64,000 nucleotides of DNA, taken from assembly GCF_000284375.1 (NCBI RefSeq), contig NC_017249.1, positions 5,434,001-5,498,000 of the forward strand, in the 5' to 3' direction. The DNA is from Bradyrhizobium japonicum USDA 6 (GTDB lineage: Bacteria; Pseudomonadota; Alphaproteobacteria; Rhizobiales; Xanthobacteraceae). Below, one piece after another: positions 46,029 through 54,004 of this stretch (positions are counted from its first letter, which is position 1; every line of letters starts with the position of its first letter). A model generated the notes under the pieces. It was not told the origin of the DNA and did no database searches. It was given only the letters and a program-made list of their open reading frames with translations. The position numbers and the translations under genes are program-made.

Positions 46029-46481
46029 ATGCGATACCTTCACACCATGCTGCGCGTGCGCAATCTCGATGTCGCGCTGAAGTTTTACCAGGATGCGCTG
46101 GGCTTGAAGGAGGTGCGGCGGATCGAGAACGACAAGGGGCGCTTCACACTCGTCTTCCTGTGCTCGGCGGACGATCTCGAGGCGCTGAAGAAGCAGCCGC
46201 AAACGCGCGGCGCGCCGCTGGTCGAGCTCACCTACAATTGGGACGAAGAGAAATACGGCGAGGACCGCTTCTTCGGCCATCTCGCCTATGAGGTCGACGA
46301 CATCTACGCCACCTGCGCGCAGCTGATGAAGGCTGGCGTCACCATCAACCGGCCGCCGCGCGACGGCAACATGGCCTTCGTCCGCTCGCCGGATCTGCAC
46401 TCGATCGAGCTGCTGCAGAAGGGCGAGCCGAAGGCGCCGGCCGAGCCCTGGTCGTCGATGCCGAATACCGGCCACTGGTAG
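46029..46481 (+). CDS. gloA: Lactoylglutathione lyase (glyoxalase I, VOC family)
   Basis: 150 residues (about 15 longer than E. coli GloA). LHTMLRVRNLDVALKFYQDALGLKEVRR opens the VOC fold with metal ligand H5; ELTYNWDEEKYGED, FGHLAYEVDDIYATC (second His) and RSPDLHSIELLQKG (Glu ligand) follow. It isomerises the methylglyoxal-glutathione hemithioacetal. The ribosome site AAGGGAG is nine bases upstream. A glutathione-S-transferase-like gene lies 350 bp downstream, consistent with a detoxification neighbourhood. Confidence 0.93.
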   Translation: MRYLHTMLRVRNLDVALKFYQDALGLKEVRRIENDKGRFTLVFLCSADDLEALKKQPQTRGAPLVELTYNWDEEKYGEDRFFGHLAYEVDDIYATCAQLMKAGVTINRPPRDGNMAFVRSPDLHSIELLQKGEPKAPAEPWSSMPNTGHW

Positions 46482-46551
46482 GCCCGCGCCGCAGGAACCA
46501 GCCTGCGCGACCCGTGTTGTCCCTCCGACATGACGATTGGAGGAGGACGCA

Positions 46552-46632
46552 ATGGGACGAGGACTGTTGCTGTGGATGCTTGGCGTGCCGATCCCGGTGA
46601 TCATTCTGTTGTGGTTGTTCTTCGGCCACTGA
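46552..46632 (+). CDS. Very small conserved membrane peptide (26 aa)
   Basis: 26 residues: MGRGLLLWMLGVPIPVIILL and a short aromatic end. The ribosome site GGAGGAG is ideal. Peptides of this pattern (GVPIPVIILL) are widespread in Rhizobiales as single-span proteins of unknown role (recall). It is followed by a 14-bp tandem repeat and a terminator. Confidence 0.75.
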   Translation: MGRGLLLWMLGVPIPVIILLWLFFGH

Positions 46633-46653
46633 TCATCGGGCTCGATCTGCCAG

Positions 46654-46723
46654 GTTCGATTCTTTAAGTTCGATTTGCCAAGTTCGACTCAACAGGTTCA
46701 ACTTGCCAGGTTCGACTTGCAAT
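46654..46723. repeat. 14-bp tandem repeat, five units
   Basis: Units GTTCGATTCTTTAA, GTTCGATTTGCCAA, GTTCGACTCAACAG, GTTCAACTTGCCAG and GTTCGACTTGCAAT run head to tail without interruption. They directly precede a terminator hairpin. Confidence 0.85.
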
Positions 46724-46724
46724 G

Positions 46725-46751
46725 AAAGCTTCGCCGACGGCGGAGCTTTTT
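46725..46751 (+). terminator. Rho-independent terminator
   Basis: AGCTTCGCC-GAC-GGCGGAGCT followed by TTTTT; it would end the transcript of the 26-residue peptide gene. Confidence 0.85.
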
Positions 46752-46836
46752 GCATGAGGGGCGCGCCGCAATCGCCGTCGCTCCGCCTGAAGAATTCCGC
46801 TATCACGCGCGCCAAAGCGAAATGCGGGAGGACTTC

Positions 46837-47475
46837 ATGCCGGACACCAAGCGAACGATCTGGGGCCGCGCCAACTCGGTCAACGTGCAGAAGGTGCTGT
46901 GGTGCCTCGCCGAGCTCGACCTGCCCTATGAGCGCATCGACGCCGGCATGGCGTTCGGCAAAACCCGCGAGGCCGAGTATCTCGCGATGAATCCCAATGC
47001 GCGGATCCCGACGCTGGTCGAGGACGATTTCGTGCTGTGGGAATCGAACTCCATCATGCGCTATCTCTGCCTCGCGCATGGCCGCGGCACGCCGCTCTAT
47101 CCGGAAGCACCGAAGCTGCGCACCAGCGTCGACCGCTGGCTCGACTGGACGCTGTCGATGGTGCAGCCGGTCGACCGCCCCGTGTTCTGGGGCATCGTGC
47201 GCACCGCCCCCGCCGAGCGCGACATGATCAAGGTGCAGCGGGACGCCGATGCCGCCGCCGAGGTCTGGGCGATCGCCGACCGCCTGCTCTCGTCGCGCCG
47301 CTTCATGGACGGCGACCAGTTCACGCTGGCCGACATCGCGGTCGGCGCCTATGCGCGGCGCTGGCTCGGGGTCGAGGGCATCACCCGCCCGGCCCAGCCG
47401 CATCTGACCCGCTGGCTCGCCGAGCTCGGCAAACGTGGCGGATTTGCCCAGTTCGTCGCACCGCCGATGTCGTGA
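46837..47475 (+). CDS. Glutathione S-transferase family protein
   Basis: 212 residues from ATG 46837 (GCGGGAGG upstream). The N-terminal thioredoxin-like domain has WGRANSVNVQKVLWCLAELDLPYERIDAG and the cis-Pro motif ARIPTLVEDDFVLWESNSIMRYL (Glu-Ser binding the gamma-glutamyl group). The C-terminal helical domain has FTLADIAVGAYARRW (N-capping box). Probable substrates are electrophiles or peroxides; not predictable. The frame is open further upstream but without homology. Confidence 0.92.
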   Translation: MPDTKRTIWGRANSVNVQKVLWCLAELDLPYERIDAGMAFGKTREAEYLAMNPNARIPTLVEDDFVLWESNSIMRYLCLAHGRGTPLYPEAPKLRTSVDRWLDWTLSMVQPVDRPVFWGIVRTAPAERDMIKVQRDADAAAEVWAIADRLLSSRRFMDGDQFTLADIAVGAYARRWLGVEGITRPAQPHLTRWLAELGKRGGFAQFVAPPMS

Positions 47476-47576
47476 GCCGGCGGCGCGGCCTAAGCTACGC
47501 TGAGCGCGCGATAAATCGTCGTCACGGCGCACGGATCGGGCGGCGCGCCGGGACTTGACGGCTACGGTGCATGGGG

Positions 47577-47657
47577 TTGTTTTCGCGTTTTTGTTTTGAA
47601 AGCGTTTTCAAGCGAAGTGGATACCGGTTCGCGTGAAGAAAACGCGTCCAAACAAGA
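47577..47657. repeat. Dispersed repeat (AAGCGAAGTGGATACCGG type)
   Basis: Contains GAAAGCGTTTTCAAGCGAAG, TACCGGTTCGCGTGAAGAAA and ACGCGTCCAAACAA, with GTTTTC/GAAAAC arms. The same sequence is known to me as a frequent intergenic element in Bradyrhizobium and Rhodopseudomonas. Confidence 0.6.
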
Positions 47658-47660
47658 CGC

Positions 47661-47828
47661 CTAGCGCCAGCCGCGCTCGACCAGCAGCACGCAGATGATC
47701 AGCACCAGCGTCACGGCCGCGGTGGCGAGCTTGGCCGTCCAGCTCAGGCCGCGGCCGACCCACAACAGCAGCGCGCAATACATCACGAAGGGGACGATGA
47801 TGTCGGGCCGCATGAGATCCGGCGGCAT
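47661..47828 (-). CDS. Small membrane protein, two spans
   Basis: 55 residues from ATG 47828. Two helices (IIVPFVMYCALLLWVG and LATAAVTLVLIICVLLV). The start lies five bases after the stop of the upstream gene, so the two are probably cotranscribed. No family recognised. Confidence 0.6.
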   Translation of the reverse strand: MPPDLMRPDIIVPFVMYCALLLWVGRGLSWTAKLATAAVTLVLIICVLLVERGWR

Positions 47829-47833
47829 CGGCT

Positions 47834-48079
47834 TCAGCGCCTGACCGTGGTCTCGACGCTGATCGAGCCGCCGATCTTCACACAGGTCCCGGTGCCCTCG
47901 ACCATGACGAAGCGCCGGCCGTAGGAGGCGCAGGAGCCGGCCTTGGCCGTGCCGCCAGTCCCCTTCAGCGGCAGGGCCTTGCCGGCCTGCGGCCGCTCGG
48001 CGGGCGGAAGGCGCAGGTCCTCGGCCGCGGCCGCGGAGGTGGCCAGCAAGGAGATGAGGATGAGGAGCGGCGCGCGCAT
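47834..48079 (-). CDS. Secreted protein resembling a porin N-terminus
   Basis: 81 residues: a signal peptide ending SAAAAEDL, then CASYGRRFVMVEGTGTCVKIGGSISVETTVR. The last part matches the 'C..YG.GF..IPGTDTCIKIGG' start that precedes the first strand of Rhizobiales Omp2b-type porins. Here the protein stops after that point, so it cannot form a barrel. It is either a truncated porin or a small secreted protein using the same disulfide loop. It is followed by a membrane-protein gene. Confidence 0.65.
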   Translation of the reverse strand: MRAPLLILISLLATSAAAAEDLRLPPAERPQAGKALPLKGTGGTAKAGSCASYGRRFVMVEGTGTCVKIGGSISVETTVRR

Positions 48080-48135
48080 GCAGCCGTTCTAGCCCGGACC
48101 GGCGCCACGCGCCATCCGGGTCGCCTCGCCCGGGA

Positions 48136-48390
48136 TCAGATGAATTTGACGCCCGCCGAGTTGCCGCGGCGCCAGACCACCTGGCAGCTCCGCCCGGTGC
48201 GGGCGTCACGCGCGAACGCCAACCGGATCACGCCCGGAAGCTGGCTCGCGTCCTCGTCCAGCATGATCTTGGCGCCGGTATCCGAGATGTCCTCGACCAG
48301 GCAATGCCGCGCCGCGAATCCGCCATCGAGCGTGATCCAGGCGTGCCGCGACAGCGATTTGCGGGCTGCGCGCTTCTTGGGCTGGGGCAT
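48136..48390 (-). CDS. PilZ domain protein
   Basis: 84 residues from ATG 48390 (GGAGA upstream). A single PilZ-like beta domain: RKSLSRHAWITLDGGFAARHCLVEDISDTGAKIML, then VIRLAFARDARTGRSCQVVWRRGNSAGVKF. The RxxxR c-di-GMP motif is only partly kept (RKSLSRHAW), while D/NxSxxG is present as DISDTG. Binding of c-di-GMP is possible but weakened. Monocistronic. Confidence 0.85.
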   Translation of the reverse strand: MPQPKKRAARKSLSRHAWITLDGGFAARHCLVEDISDTGAKIMLDEDASQLPGVIRLAFARDARTGRSCQVVWRRGNSAGVKFI

Positions 48391-48615
48391 GAACAAAATT
48401 TCTCCGGTTCCAGCGCTAGCTCAGGGCCCCTAAGAAACCGTTGAAATCGCCCGCGAATGTAACGGGGACGGACGCTATCCACCGGTGCCAAAAGACCGTT
48501 CCCGAACGGCTTGCCCACGGCGCCAAAGGCCACTATACGTTCGCCCGCTGCAGCCGGCGGGCTCGACTCGGGTGGCCGGCGGCCGTGTCGCGAAAAGCGG
48601 CGGGGCCTTGTGTTT

Positions 48616-48690
48616 GCTCCCTTCGTCTATCGGTTAGGACGCCACCCTTTCACGGTGGAGAGAGCGGTTCGATTCCGCTAGGGAGCGCCA
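48616..48690 (+). tRNA. tRNA-Glu(TTC)
   Basis: 75 nt including encoded CCA. GCTCCCT pairs with AGGGAGC. The anticodon arm is CCACC CTTTCAC GGTGG (anticodon TTC), and the T arm is GCGG TTCGATT CCGC. Its 3' half is duplicated at 50684-50716. Confidence 0.97.
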
Positions 48691-48931
48691 ACAAAATCAA
48701 TCACTTGCCGCCCTCCTCCGCCGCCGTGTCCAACACCTGTCCAATATGCGGGTATGGACTCGTTCACAGCGCCGGGTCGCGGAGCTGCGCGAGATGGAGC
48801 GCTTTGCTCGGATTGGACGGACGATGACGATCGGACGCGATGGTTCCTCTGGTGCTGTTTGGACCTTTAGGGCGCGGTGAGCGTTGAGGCGTTAGCACCG
48901 GGGCAGGATCGCGAACCCCGGAGTTCGGATC

Positions 48932-49210
48932 ATGAGCACGATCCCTGCGGACCTCGAAAGAAAGTTCGAACAACGGTGGGCCGCCAGATTGGCGCGGCCC
49001 ATTCCGCCGGCTCCATTTGCGCGCCCGGCCTGTCCGAGGTGCAAGGCCCAGATGATGCTCGTCAGCATCGAGCCAAAAAGCCTAAGCGTGGACTTGCACA
49101 AGTTTCGCTGCGCTGTCTGCAACCACGCACTTACGACATTCGCAACGCATGAAGATCCCATGCATTCCAATGGCCGCTGGCTTCAAGGCGATTTGCGCCC
49201 ACCGAAGTAA
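48932..49210 (+). CDS. Small zinc-ribbon-like protein
   Basis: 92 residues. A basic N-terminal helix is followed by CPRCKAQMMLV and, 27 residues on, CAVCNHAL: two CxxC knuckles that would bind zinc. No other domain. The first gene inside the tRNA-Glu-bounded segment. The weak ribosome site leaves the start uncertain. Confidence 0.65.
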   Translation: MSTIPADLERKFEQRWAARLARPIPPAPFARPACPRCKAQMMLVSIEPKSLSVDLHKFRCAVCNHALTTFATHEDPMHSNGRWLQGDLRPPK

Positions 49211-49376
49211 CCCGCGCTGCAAGTCGTGACCGAAGGCGAGACGCCGCGGCTGCCGGAAGGTTTCAGGGTCGAGCTCGACAAGGACGGTTGGCGGCACTGA
49301 CTCGCGCGAAGCGGCGATGGCCTCAATGCATCTGCCGCTCTGACTGATCTTCACTAATCCGCCAGCCGCGTAGGGC

Positions 49377-49607
49377 ATGACCATGTCCGATGACTGGACC
49401 AAACGAGCGACGAACATCCTTCGAGAACTTCATGCTGCCGAGGCGGAGCTAATCGGCAGGGGTGTTATCCTGACCGACGGTAAGGCGGGGACGGTTGATC
49501 ACGTCTTCCTTGACGAGGTGCACGGGCTCCGGATCTCGATCGGTGGCCACGACGGCAAGTGGCCGATTTCGACTCTGAAGCTTCTAGACTCCGGTTTCGC
49601 CAGATAG
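49377..49607 (+). CDS. Hypothetical protein (76 aa)
   Basis: 76 residues. A helix (TNILRELHAAEAELIGRG) then a probable beta domain (VILTDGKAGTVDHVFLDEVHGLRISIGGHDGKWPISTL) similar in shape to KOW/PRC-barrel folds; this is a resemblance, not an assignment. A second in-frame ATG lies at 49383. Located inside the tRNA-Glu-bounded segment. Confidence 0.6.
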   Translation: MTMSDDWTKRATNILRELHAAEAELIGRGVILTDGKAGTVDHVFLDEVHGLRISIGGHDGKWPISTLKLLDSGFAR

Positions 49608-49730
49608 CTTGTCCGCCCGGTCACCGTCCGCGGTGATCACTCGGTGACCGGGCGCCAGCGCGGACTTCGAAGGCCTGCTCGCCGGTGCCTGGCCGAGTAA
49701 GCCAGTCACAGTTTACCTGGAGTGGCAGCC

Positions 49731-49877
49731 ATGATGCAGAACGTTGTAGCCGGATGCGTCGCAGTGGCTTTGATTATCCTGGCCTTGATTGGCTTCGCCC
49801 AAACGCACCATGAATGTTGGCACGGGCACGTGCTCCTAACCCATGAGCCCTGCGGATCCGTCAGCCCTTCAATATAG
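49731..49877 (+). CDS. Small membrane or secreted peptide (48 aa)
   Basis: 48 residues from ATG 49731 (GGAGTG upstream). One hydrophobic helix (VVAGCVAVALIILALIGFAQ), then a His/Cys-containing tail (THHECWHGH ... EPCGS). The His and Cys residues could bind a metal. No family recognised. Confidence 0.5.
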   Translation: MMQNVVAGCVAVALIILALIGFAQTHHECWHGHVLLTHEPCGSVSPSI

Positions 49878-49980
49878 GAACAACCATTCGCCGCTGATCT
49901 AGGCGCGGGACCAAAGCCCCGCCGCTCGTGAAGTTCTGCCAGCACAGGTAAGCTTGCGGACGACTCAGCGCGAAAGCCCC

Positions 49981-50217
49981 CTACCGCCCGGTAGCCGCCT
50001 TCTGGCGCGCAGCGTTCAGGTCTGCCTTTGTCTGTGCAGCTGCGGCACTCGCGGGCTCTCGATTTGGGGGCGGCTCATTGAGGTCTCGGGCCCAGGGCGC
50101 GCCAGATCGAGCAACTGACTTCGGAGCGGCATGTTCTGAGCTGGAGCAGGCAGTGACGAGAGAGACGACAACAAGGGACATCCCCGTCCGGCCCCACGTT
50201 TGAGTGATCCTGTTCAT
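49981..50217 (-). CDS. Small putative lipoprotein
   Basis: 78 residues from ATG 50217. MSLVVVSLVTACSSSEHAAP forms a lipoprotein signal with lipobox VTAC, followed by an Ala/Pro/Lys-rich tail without recognisable domain. Lies 25 bp downstream of a 36-residue membrane-peptide gene on the same strand. Confidence 0.6.
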   Translation of the reverse strand: MNRITQTWGRTGMSLVVVSLVTACSSSEHAAPKSVARSGAPWARDLNEPPPNREPASAAAAQTKADLNAARQKAATGR

Positions 50218-50242
50218 CAGGCAATCAACTTCCGGCGCGGCC

Positions 50243-50353
50243 TTACTGTTGGCGCCTGCGATCCGCTCTAGCATCGAAATAGATGATCACCGCGAATGTG
50301 GCGCCTAGAGCCAAAACGCTGATACAGCCGGTAATCAACGCCACCGCCATCAT
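50243..50353 (-). CDS. Very small membrane peptide (36 aa)
   Basis: 36 residues: MMAVALITGCISVLALGATF and AVIIYFDARADRRRQQ; a single span with a basic end. The ribosome site is weak. Placed just upstream of the lipoprotein gene. Confidence 0.4.
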   Translation of the reverse strand: MMAVALITGCISVLALGATFAVIIYFDARADRRRQQ

Positions 50354-50551
50354 AGCTGGATCAGTATTTCTACGGCGTCAGGGGTGGGCAATTCACGAAT
50401 GATTAGCGCATGCAACAAGGCTGGAGCCCGCCATCCTGAGCCGGCGGGCCTTTGCTTTTCCACACCCACGATGCGCAGTAGCCCGCGTTCGTTCCGCGGC
50501 CCAAGGGATCGATAATTTTGACTCTCGCCGGCGCCAGGCTTCGATGGCGCA

Positions 50552-50656
50552 ATGACCAAGGCAGAAAACCGAGCGGCCGCCAGGGCCTACCACCAGGAGC
50601 GGATGCGTAAGCTCGACGAGGAAGCCGAAGCAGCACGCATTTTTAGACGGGGATAA
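50552..50656 (+). CDS. Possible small charged peptide (34 aa)
   Basis: 34 residues, highly charged and helical (RAYHQERMRKLDEEAEAARIF). No strong ribosome site. It ends 27 bp before the duplicated tRNA-Glu fragment. Confidence 0.35.
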   Translation: MTKAENRAAARAYHQERMRKLDEEAEAARIFRRG

Positions 50657-50683
50657 ACGACCATGGACGTCATCCCATCTCTG

Positions 50684-50716
50684 TCACGGTGGAGAGAGCG
50701 GTTCGATTCCGCTAGG
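50684..50716 (+). repeat. Duplicate of tRNA-Glu 3' half (attachment-site-like)
   Basis: Exact 33-bp match to 48650-48682, then four of six bases matching the acceptor end. The 5' half of a tRNA is absent, so this is not a functional gene. Confidence 0.85.
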
Positions 50717-50824
50717 AAGCGTCATCATCCGAGCCATCGGGTGATACGGCGAAATCCGCCACCACTCCATGAACCTCCCCGCCCCTGACCGGCGACCAAT
50801 GTCCCGTTGGAACTGGTACAGGCC

Positions 50825-51478
50825 ATGGTGCTGCATAAATCCCCCTCGGACCGCCAGACCGGCGCCGCCTCGCCGGCACCGCCGTCCTGGATGCACCGTC
50901 CCGCGCCCTACGCGCCGGAGCGGCGCGCCAGAATGCTCGAGCACATGGCACGCGCCCGATCGCTTCCGCGGCCCCAGGCCGCGCCGGCGCCGCCGCGCAC
51001 GAGTGGCATCGACATTCTCGGCGATGCCTTCGGCTACTTGGTTTTGTTCGGCATCATCGCCCTGTTCTTCCAGTCGCGCGTTCCGCTCTATCTCGGCGCC
51101 TTCCTCTTCCTCTCCGACGGCGAGCGCATCGAACACGCGCTTGGAACGATCGGCATCCGGCTCGAGCCGGATACGGTCGGTCCCGACCTCATCAAGGGCT
51201 TCGCATCCCTGTTCGGGTAGTTCGCGCTGCTCGCATCCTTGCAGGCCTCCGTCCCTGCCTGGCTTGCGGCATGGATGCCACCGGCCGCATCCTGGTCCGC
51301 CATTGCCGGCATCGCCGTCGTGTTCGCGACCGTCGAAGCGTCGGCGGGGCTGGCGATGCGGCACGCATTGCCGTGGTTCGGATTTCAGATCAGGCCGGAC
51401 AGCCGGACCGCGACGGCGATCAGGCTCCTCATGGCCCTTGGCCTGCTCGCCTTGCTGCTGCTGCTCGGATCTCTCTGA
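50825..51478 (+). pseudogene. Membrane protein gene interrupted by an in-frame TAG
   Basis: From ATG 50825 (or TTG 50807) the frame encodes a Pro/Arg-rich arm and a span (FGYLVLFGIIALFFQSRVPLYLGAFLFL), then stops at TAG 51218-51220 after FASLFG. The same frame continues directly with FALLASLQASVPAWLAAWMPP and two more hydrophobic segments to 51478. One codon change would give a ~217-residue protein. It is immediately beside the tRNA-Glu-bounded segment. No family recognised. Confidence 0.6.
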
Positions 51479-51619
51479 GGGGCACGCAATGACGATGTCG
51501 TGAGACGGCCGGGCCGTTTACCGGAAATTTACCCCTGCTATTTGATCGGCGTATCGTTTGCTTAGACGTTGCCCGCTACCGTGATTCTACGGAAACAATC
51601 CGAAACACGATTGGCGTTC

Positions 51620-52246
51620 ATGTCCGTCTCAGAGTTCCTCAGGCAGCGTGCAGTGGACGTCAGCGTGAGCGGCAGCTACTCGCTGCCGCGCTGGTACGAT
51701 TGTGAGGGCCAGCTGCGCACCTTCGCCTGCCGCACCAAGCGTGTCTCCCCGTTCCGCATGATCGTCGACGTGCCTGTTGTCGGCAAGGTCGGCGAGCGCG
51801 TGACCTCCTATTTCCAGGACTTTGGCGAATTCCAGTGCACCATCAGCGCGACGTTGAAGGCGGGCTTCCTGATGGAACTCGACATGACGCGGGAGCGGCG
51901 CGCCTGGATGTCGGAAAAGCTGACCTGGCTGGAGAAGAAGCAGAAGGACGCCAGCATTCAGGACCTGCGCATTGACGCGCGCTTCGTTCCCCAGGTCTCG
52001 CACACCTTTCTGACGCTCGCCGACGGCAGCACCCATGCCTGCTTCATCATCGACGTCTCCACGGCCGGCGTCGCGATCTCCTGCGAATACGACCCGGCGA
52101 TCGGAACCGCGCTTGCGGTCGGCGCCTGCGTCGGGCGCGTCGTTCGCAAATTCGACAACGGCTTTGCGGTCAAGTTCGCCGAGAAGCAGCAGCGGGACGA
52201 CCTCGTCCGCCTGGTCGTCCGTACGCCCATGCTGCAATCGGCCTGA
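51620..52246 (+). CDS. PilZ domain protein, two domains
   Basis: 208 residues from ATG 51620. Two PilZ-like halves: residues ~15-95 (GSYSLPRWYDCEGQLRTFACRTKRVSPFRMIVDVPVVGKVGERV) and ~115-200 (RIDARFVPQVSHTF ... CFIIDVSTAGVAISCEYDPAIGTALAVG ... GFAVKF). DVSTAG is the second c-di-GMP contact motif; the RxxxR motif is degenerate. It may act as a c-di-GMP effector or as a non-binding adaptor. Monocistronic. Confidence 0.85.
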   Translation: MSVSEFLRQRAVDVSVSGSYSLPRWYDCEGQLRTFACRTKRVSPFRMIVDVPVVGKVGERVTSYFQDFGEFQCTISATLKAGFLMELDMTRERRAWMSEKLTWLEKKQKDASIQDLRIDARFVPQVSHTFLTLADGSTHACFIIDVSTAGVAISCEYDPAIGTALAVGACVGRVVRKFDNGFAVKFAEKQQRDDLVRLVVRTPMLQSA

Positions 52247-52368
52247 ATCGGCCCGATCGATTTTAACTCAATTTTAACTAAATGCTGGAGGTGTCGATCC
52301 CCGCGCGTTAGGGTGTGACCCAGCACGTCCGCAATCACTGCGGGCCCCGACTTATTGGAAGTCCCGGA

Positions 52369-53376
52369 ATGTCCATTGCTGAGTTCGCCCCGGCAGAAAC
52401 CGCCCAAAACGCGCCTGCCGCCGCAAAGCCGCAGCTCCCGCCCGGCGTCATCACTGAAGGCCCGCTCGTCCAGGCCAAGTTGCGCGAAAGCTATCTCCTC
52501 CTCGGCATTCTCTACGTCGGCGCTGTCGCGGGCATCATCTGGGCCATCACGCAAGGCGTCGGCAAGGTGGAGCTGTTTACCTTTGCCTGGATGTTCGCGC
52601 TGACGACGTTCGGCATCGGCGCCGGCATGCACCGCCTGTTCGTCCATCGCAGCTTCCGCACCGGCCCGATCATGCGCGTCTTCTTCTGCGCCATCGCCCA
52701 GATGGCGGTGCAGGGCTCGATCGCGAAATGGGTCGCCAACCACCGCCGCCATCATCTCTATGCCGACGACGTCGGCGATCCCCACAGCCCGCAATTCGAC
52801 GGCTTCGGCAATCGCTATGTCAGCGCACTCAAGGGCTTTTTGCACGCCCAGGGCAGCTGGGTGTTCGACCAGGCGACCACCGACAACGAATACTACGCCA
52901 AGGACATCCTCGCCGATCCGATCGCGATGTTCTTCGTGCGCACGCGCTGGGTCTGGTACGGGATGTCCGGCGTCTTCATTCCCGCCGTAATCGGCTACAC
53001 CTTCGGCGGCGTGCACACCATGATCGGCTGCGTGCTGTTCTCCGGCCTGCTCCGCTGCTACCTGCTGATCCTCACCAGCCAGCTCACCGGCTCGGTCTGC
53101 CACGCCTACGGCTATCGCCGCTTCGAGGTCGAGGACGCCTCGACCAACGAGTTCGTGACCACGATCCTCACCTTTGGCGAGGGTCTGCACAACAACCATC
53201 ACCGCTTCCCGAGGGACGCCTATATCTCGCATGCCTGGTGGGAGATCGATCTCAACGGCCTGATCATTCTGGGCATGGAGAAGATCGGCCTCGTCCACGA
53301 CGTCTTCCACGCCTCGCACCGTCAGCTCGAGCTGGCGTCCGAAGCGGAGGCGCAGGCAGCCACGACGGCGCGCTAA
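52369..53376 (+). CDS. Acyl-CoA desaturase (stearoyl-CoA delta-9 desaturase family)
   Basis: 335 residues from ATG 52369. Three di-iron His boxes: HRLFVH (H88...H93), HRRHH (125-129) and HNNHH near residue 285. Four hydrophobic helices in two pairs flank them. It introduces a cis double bond into saturated acyl chains at the inner membrane, using O2 and an electron donor not encoded nearby. Fully conserved motifs support activity. Confidence 0.94.
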   Translation: MSIAEFAPAETAQNAPAAAKPQLPPGVITEGPLVQAKLRESYLLLGILYVGAVAGIIWAITQGVGKVELFTFAWMFALTTFGIGAGMHRLFVHRSFRTGPIMRVFFCAIAQMAVQGSIAKWVANHRRHHLYADDVGDPHSPQFDGFGNRYVSALKGFLHAQGSWVFDQATTDNEYYAKDILADPIAMFFVRTRWVWYGMSGVFIPAVIGYTFGGVHTMIGCVLFSGLLRCYLLILTSQLTGSVCHAYGYRRFEVEDASTNEFVTTILTFGEGLHNNHHRFPRDAYISHAWWEIDLNGLIILGMEKIGLVHDVFHASHRQLELASEAEAQAATTAR

Positions 53377-53498
53377 GGCGGCAGGCGGCGGCCATTCCTC
53401 CGCTCCGCTGCCCTATCGCGGCCCCATTGCGGGATCAGCTTTTGAGGGTCCGTGCCTCGTGCCGGACCTCATTTGCAGACTTGCGATCGGGGGACCGA

Positions 53499-53756
53499 AT
53501 GGCAGTCAACAAGATCAGGCTTGATAAGATCACCTGGGACAGGGTTGGCCGGGTCACCGAGCCCGGACGCTACATGTACACGTTCGGCTGGCTGACGATC
53601 ACAGCCGGCGACCTCGATATCTGGAAGCAATATCCGCAAGCCGCCTTCACGCTGCTCGCGGACCACGCCGAACCGGACATGGCCGTCGGCCAGGAATTCC
53701 ATCTCGGCGCCTTCGACATCGCGCCGGACGCACCTCCGCCGTTCACCACGCATTGA
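53499..53756 (+). CDS. Hypothetical protein (85 aa)
   Basis: 85 residues from ATG 53499 (CGGGGGA upstream). Soluble, with several aromatic residues (YMYTFGWLTI) and a Pro-rich end (PDAPPPFTTH). Short proteins starting MAVNKIRLDKITW... are known to me as Bradyrhizobium hypotheticals. Lies 120 bp downstream of the desaturase. Confidence 0.65.
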   Translation: MAVNKIRLDKITWDRVGRVTEPGRYMYTFGWLTITAGDLDIWKQYPQAAFTLLADHAEPDMAVGQEFHLGAFDIAPDAPPPFTTH

Positions 53757-53848
53757 AGCGCGGGAAACGCCGGCCCAAATCGCCGTGCGAGCTGCGCGGC
53801 GCAGGCGACTGAGGGAACGCATGGCATGCACGTTGCTTAATCAACGTC

Positions 53849-54004
53849 ATGATGCACATCCCCGCCGTCGACCAGGCCTTCCTGCTGCTGCTCATCGTCT
53901 TCTGCCTTGGCACGTGCCTCGTACGCGCCTTCTGGGAGCTGGAGCAGGTGCGGGCACGCCGGGTCGCTGCGCCGCCCCGCGGGCGCACAACGAAGCGTGA
54001 CTAG
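53849..54004 (+). CDS. Small single-span membrane protein (51 aa)
   Basis: 51 residues, MMHIPAVDQAFLLLLIVFCL and then GTCLVRAFWELEQVRARRVAA, ending in a basic tail. One helix with two Cys. No strong ribosome site. No family recognised. Confidence 0.5.
   Translation: MMHIPAVDQAFLLLLIVFCLGTCLVRAFWELEQVRARRVAAPPRGRTTKRD

Larger units (their letters stand above)
48691..50716. mobile_element. Putative integrated segment bounded by tRNA-Glu 3' sequences
   Basis: 33 bases of tRNA-Glu (48650-48682: end of the anticodon arm through the T arm) recur exactly at 50684-50716 in the same orientation, with the acceptor end also partly kept. Such a pair is the footprint left by tyrosine-recombinase integration at a tRNA. 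The 2.0 kb between them hold only short unassigned genes and no visible integrase. Confidence 0.55.

Noticed and set aside
46654..46723. CRISPR-like array
   Set aside because: The 14-bp units are contiguous without spacers, imperfect, and have no cas genes nearby.
50657..50724. Second tRNA-Glu gene
   Set aside because: Only the 3' half is present; the acceptor 5' strand, D arm and 5' anticodon stem are missing.
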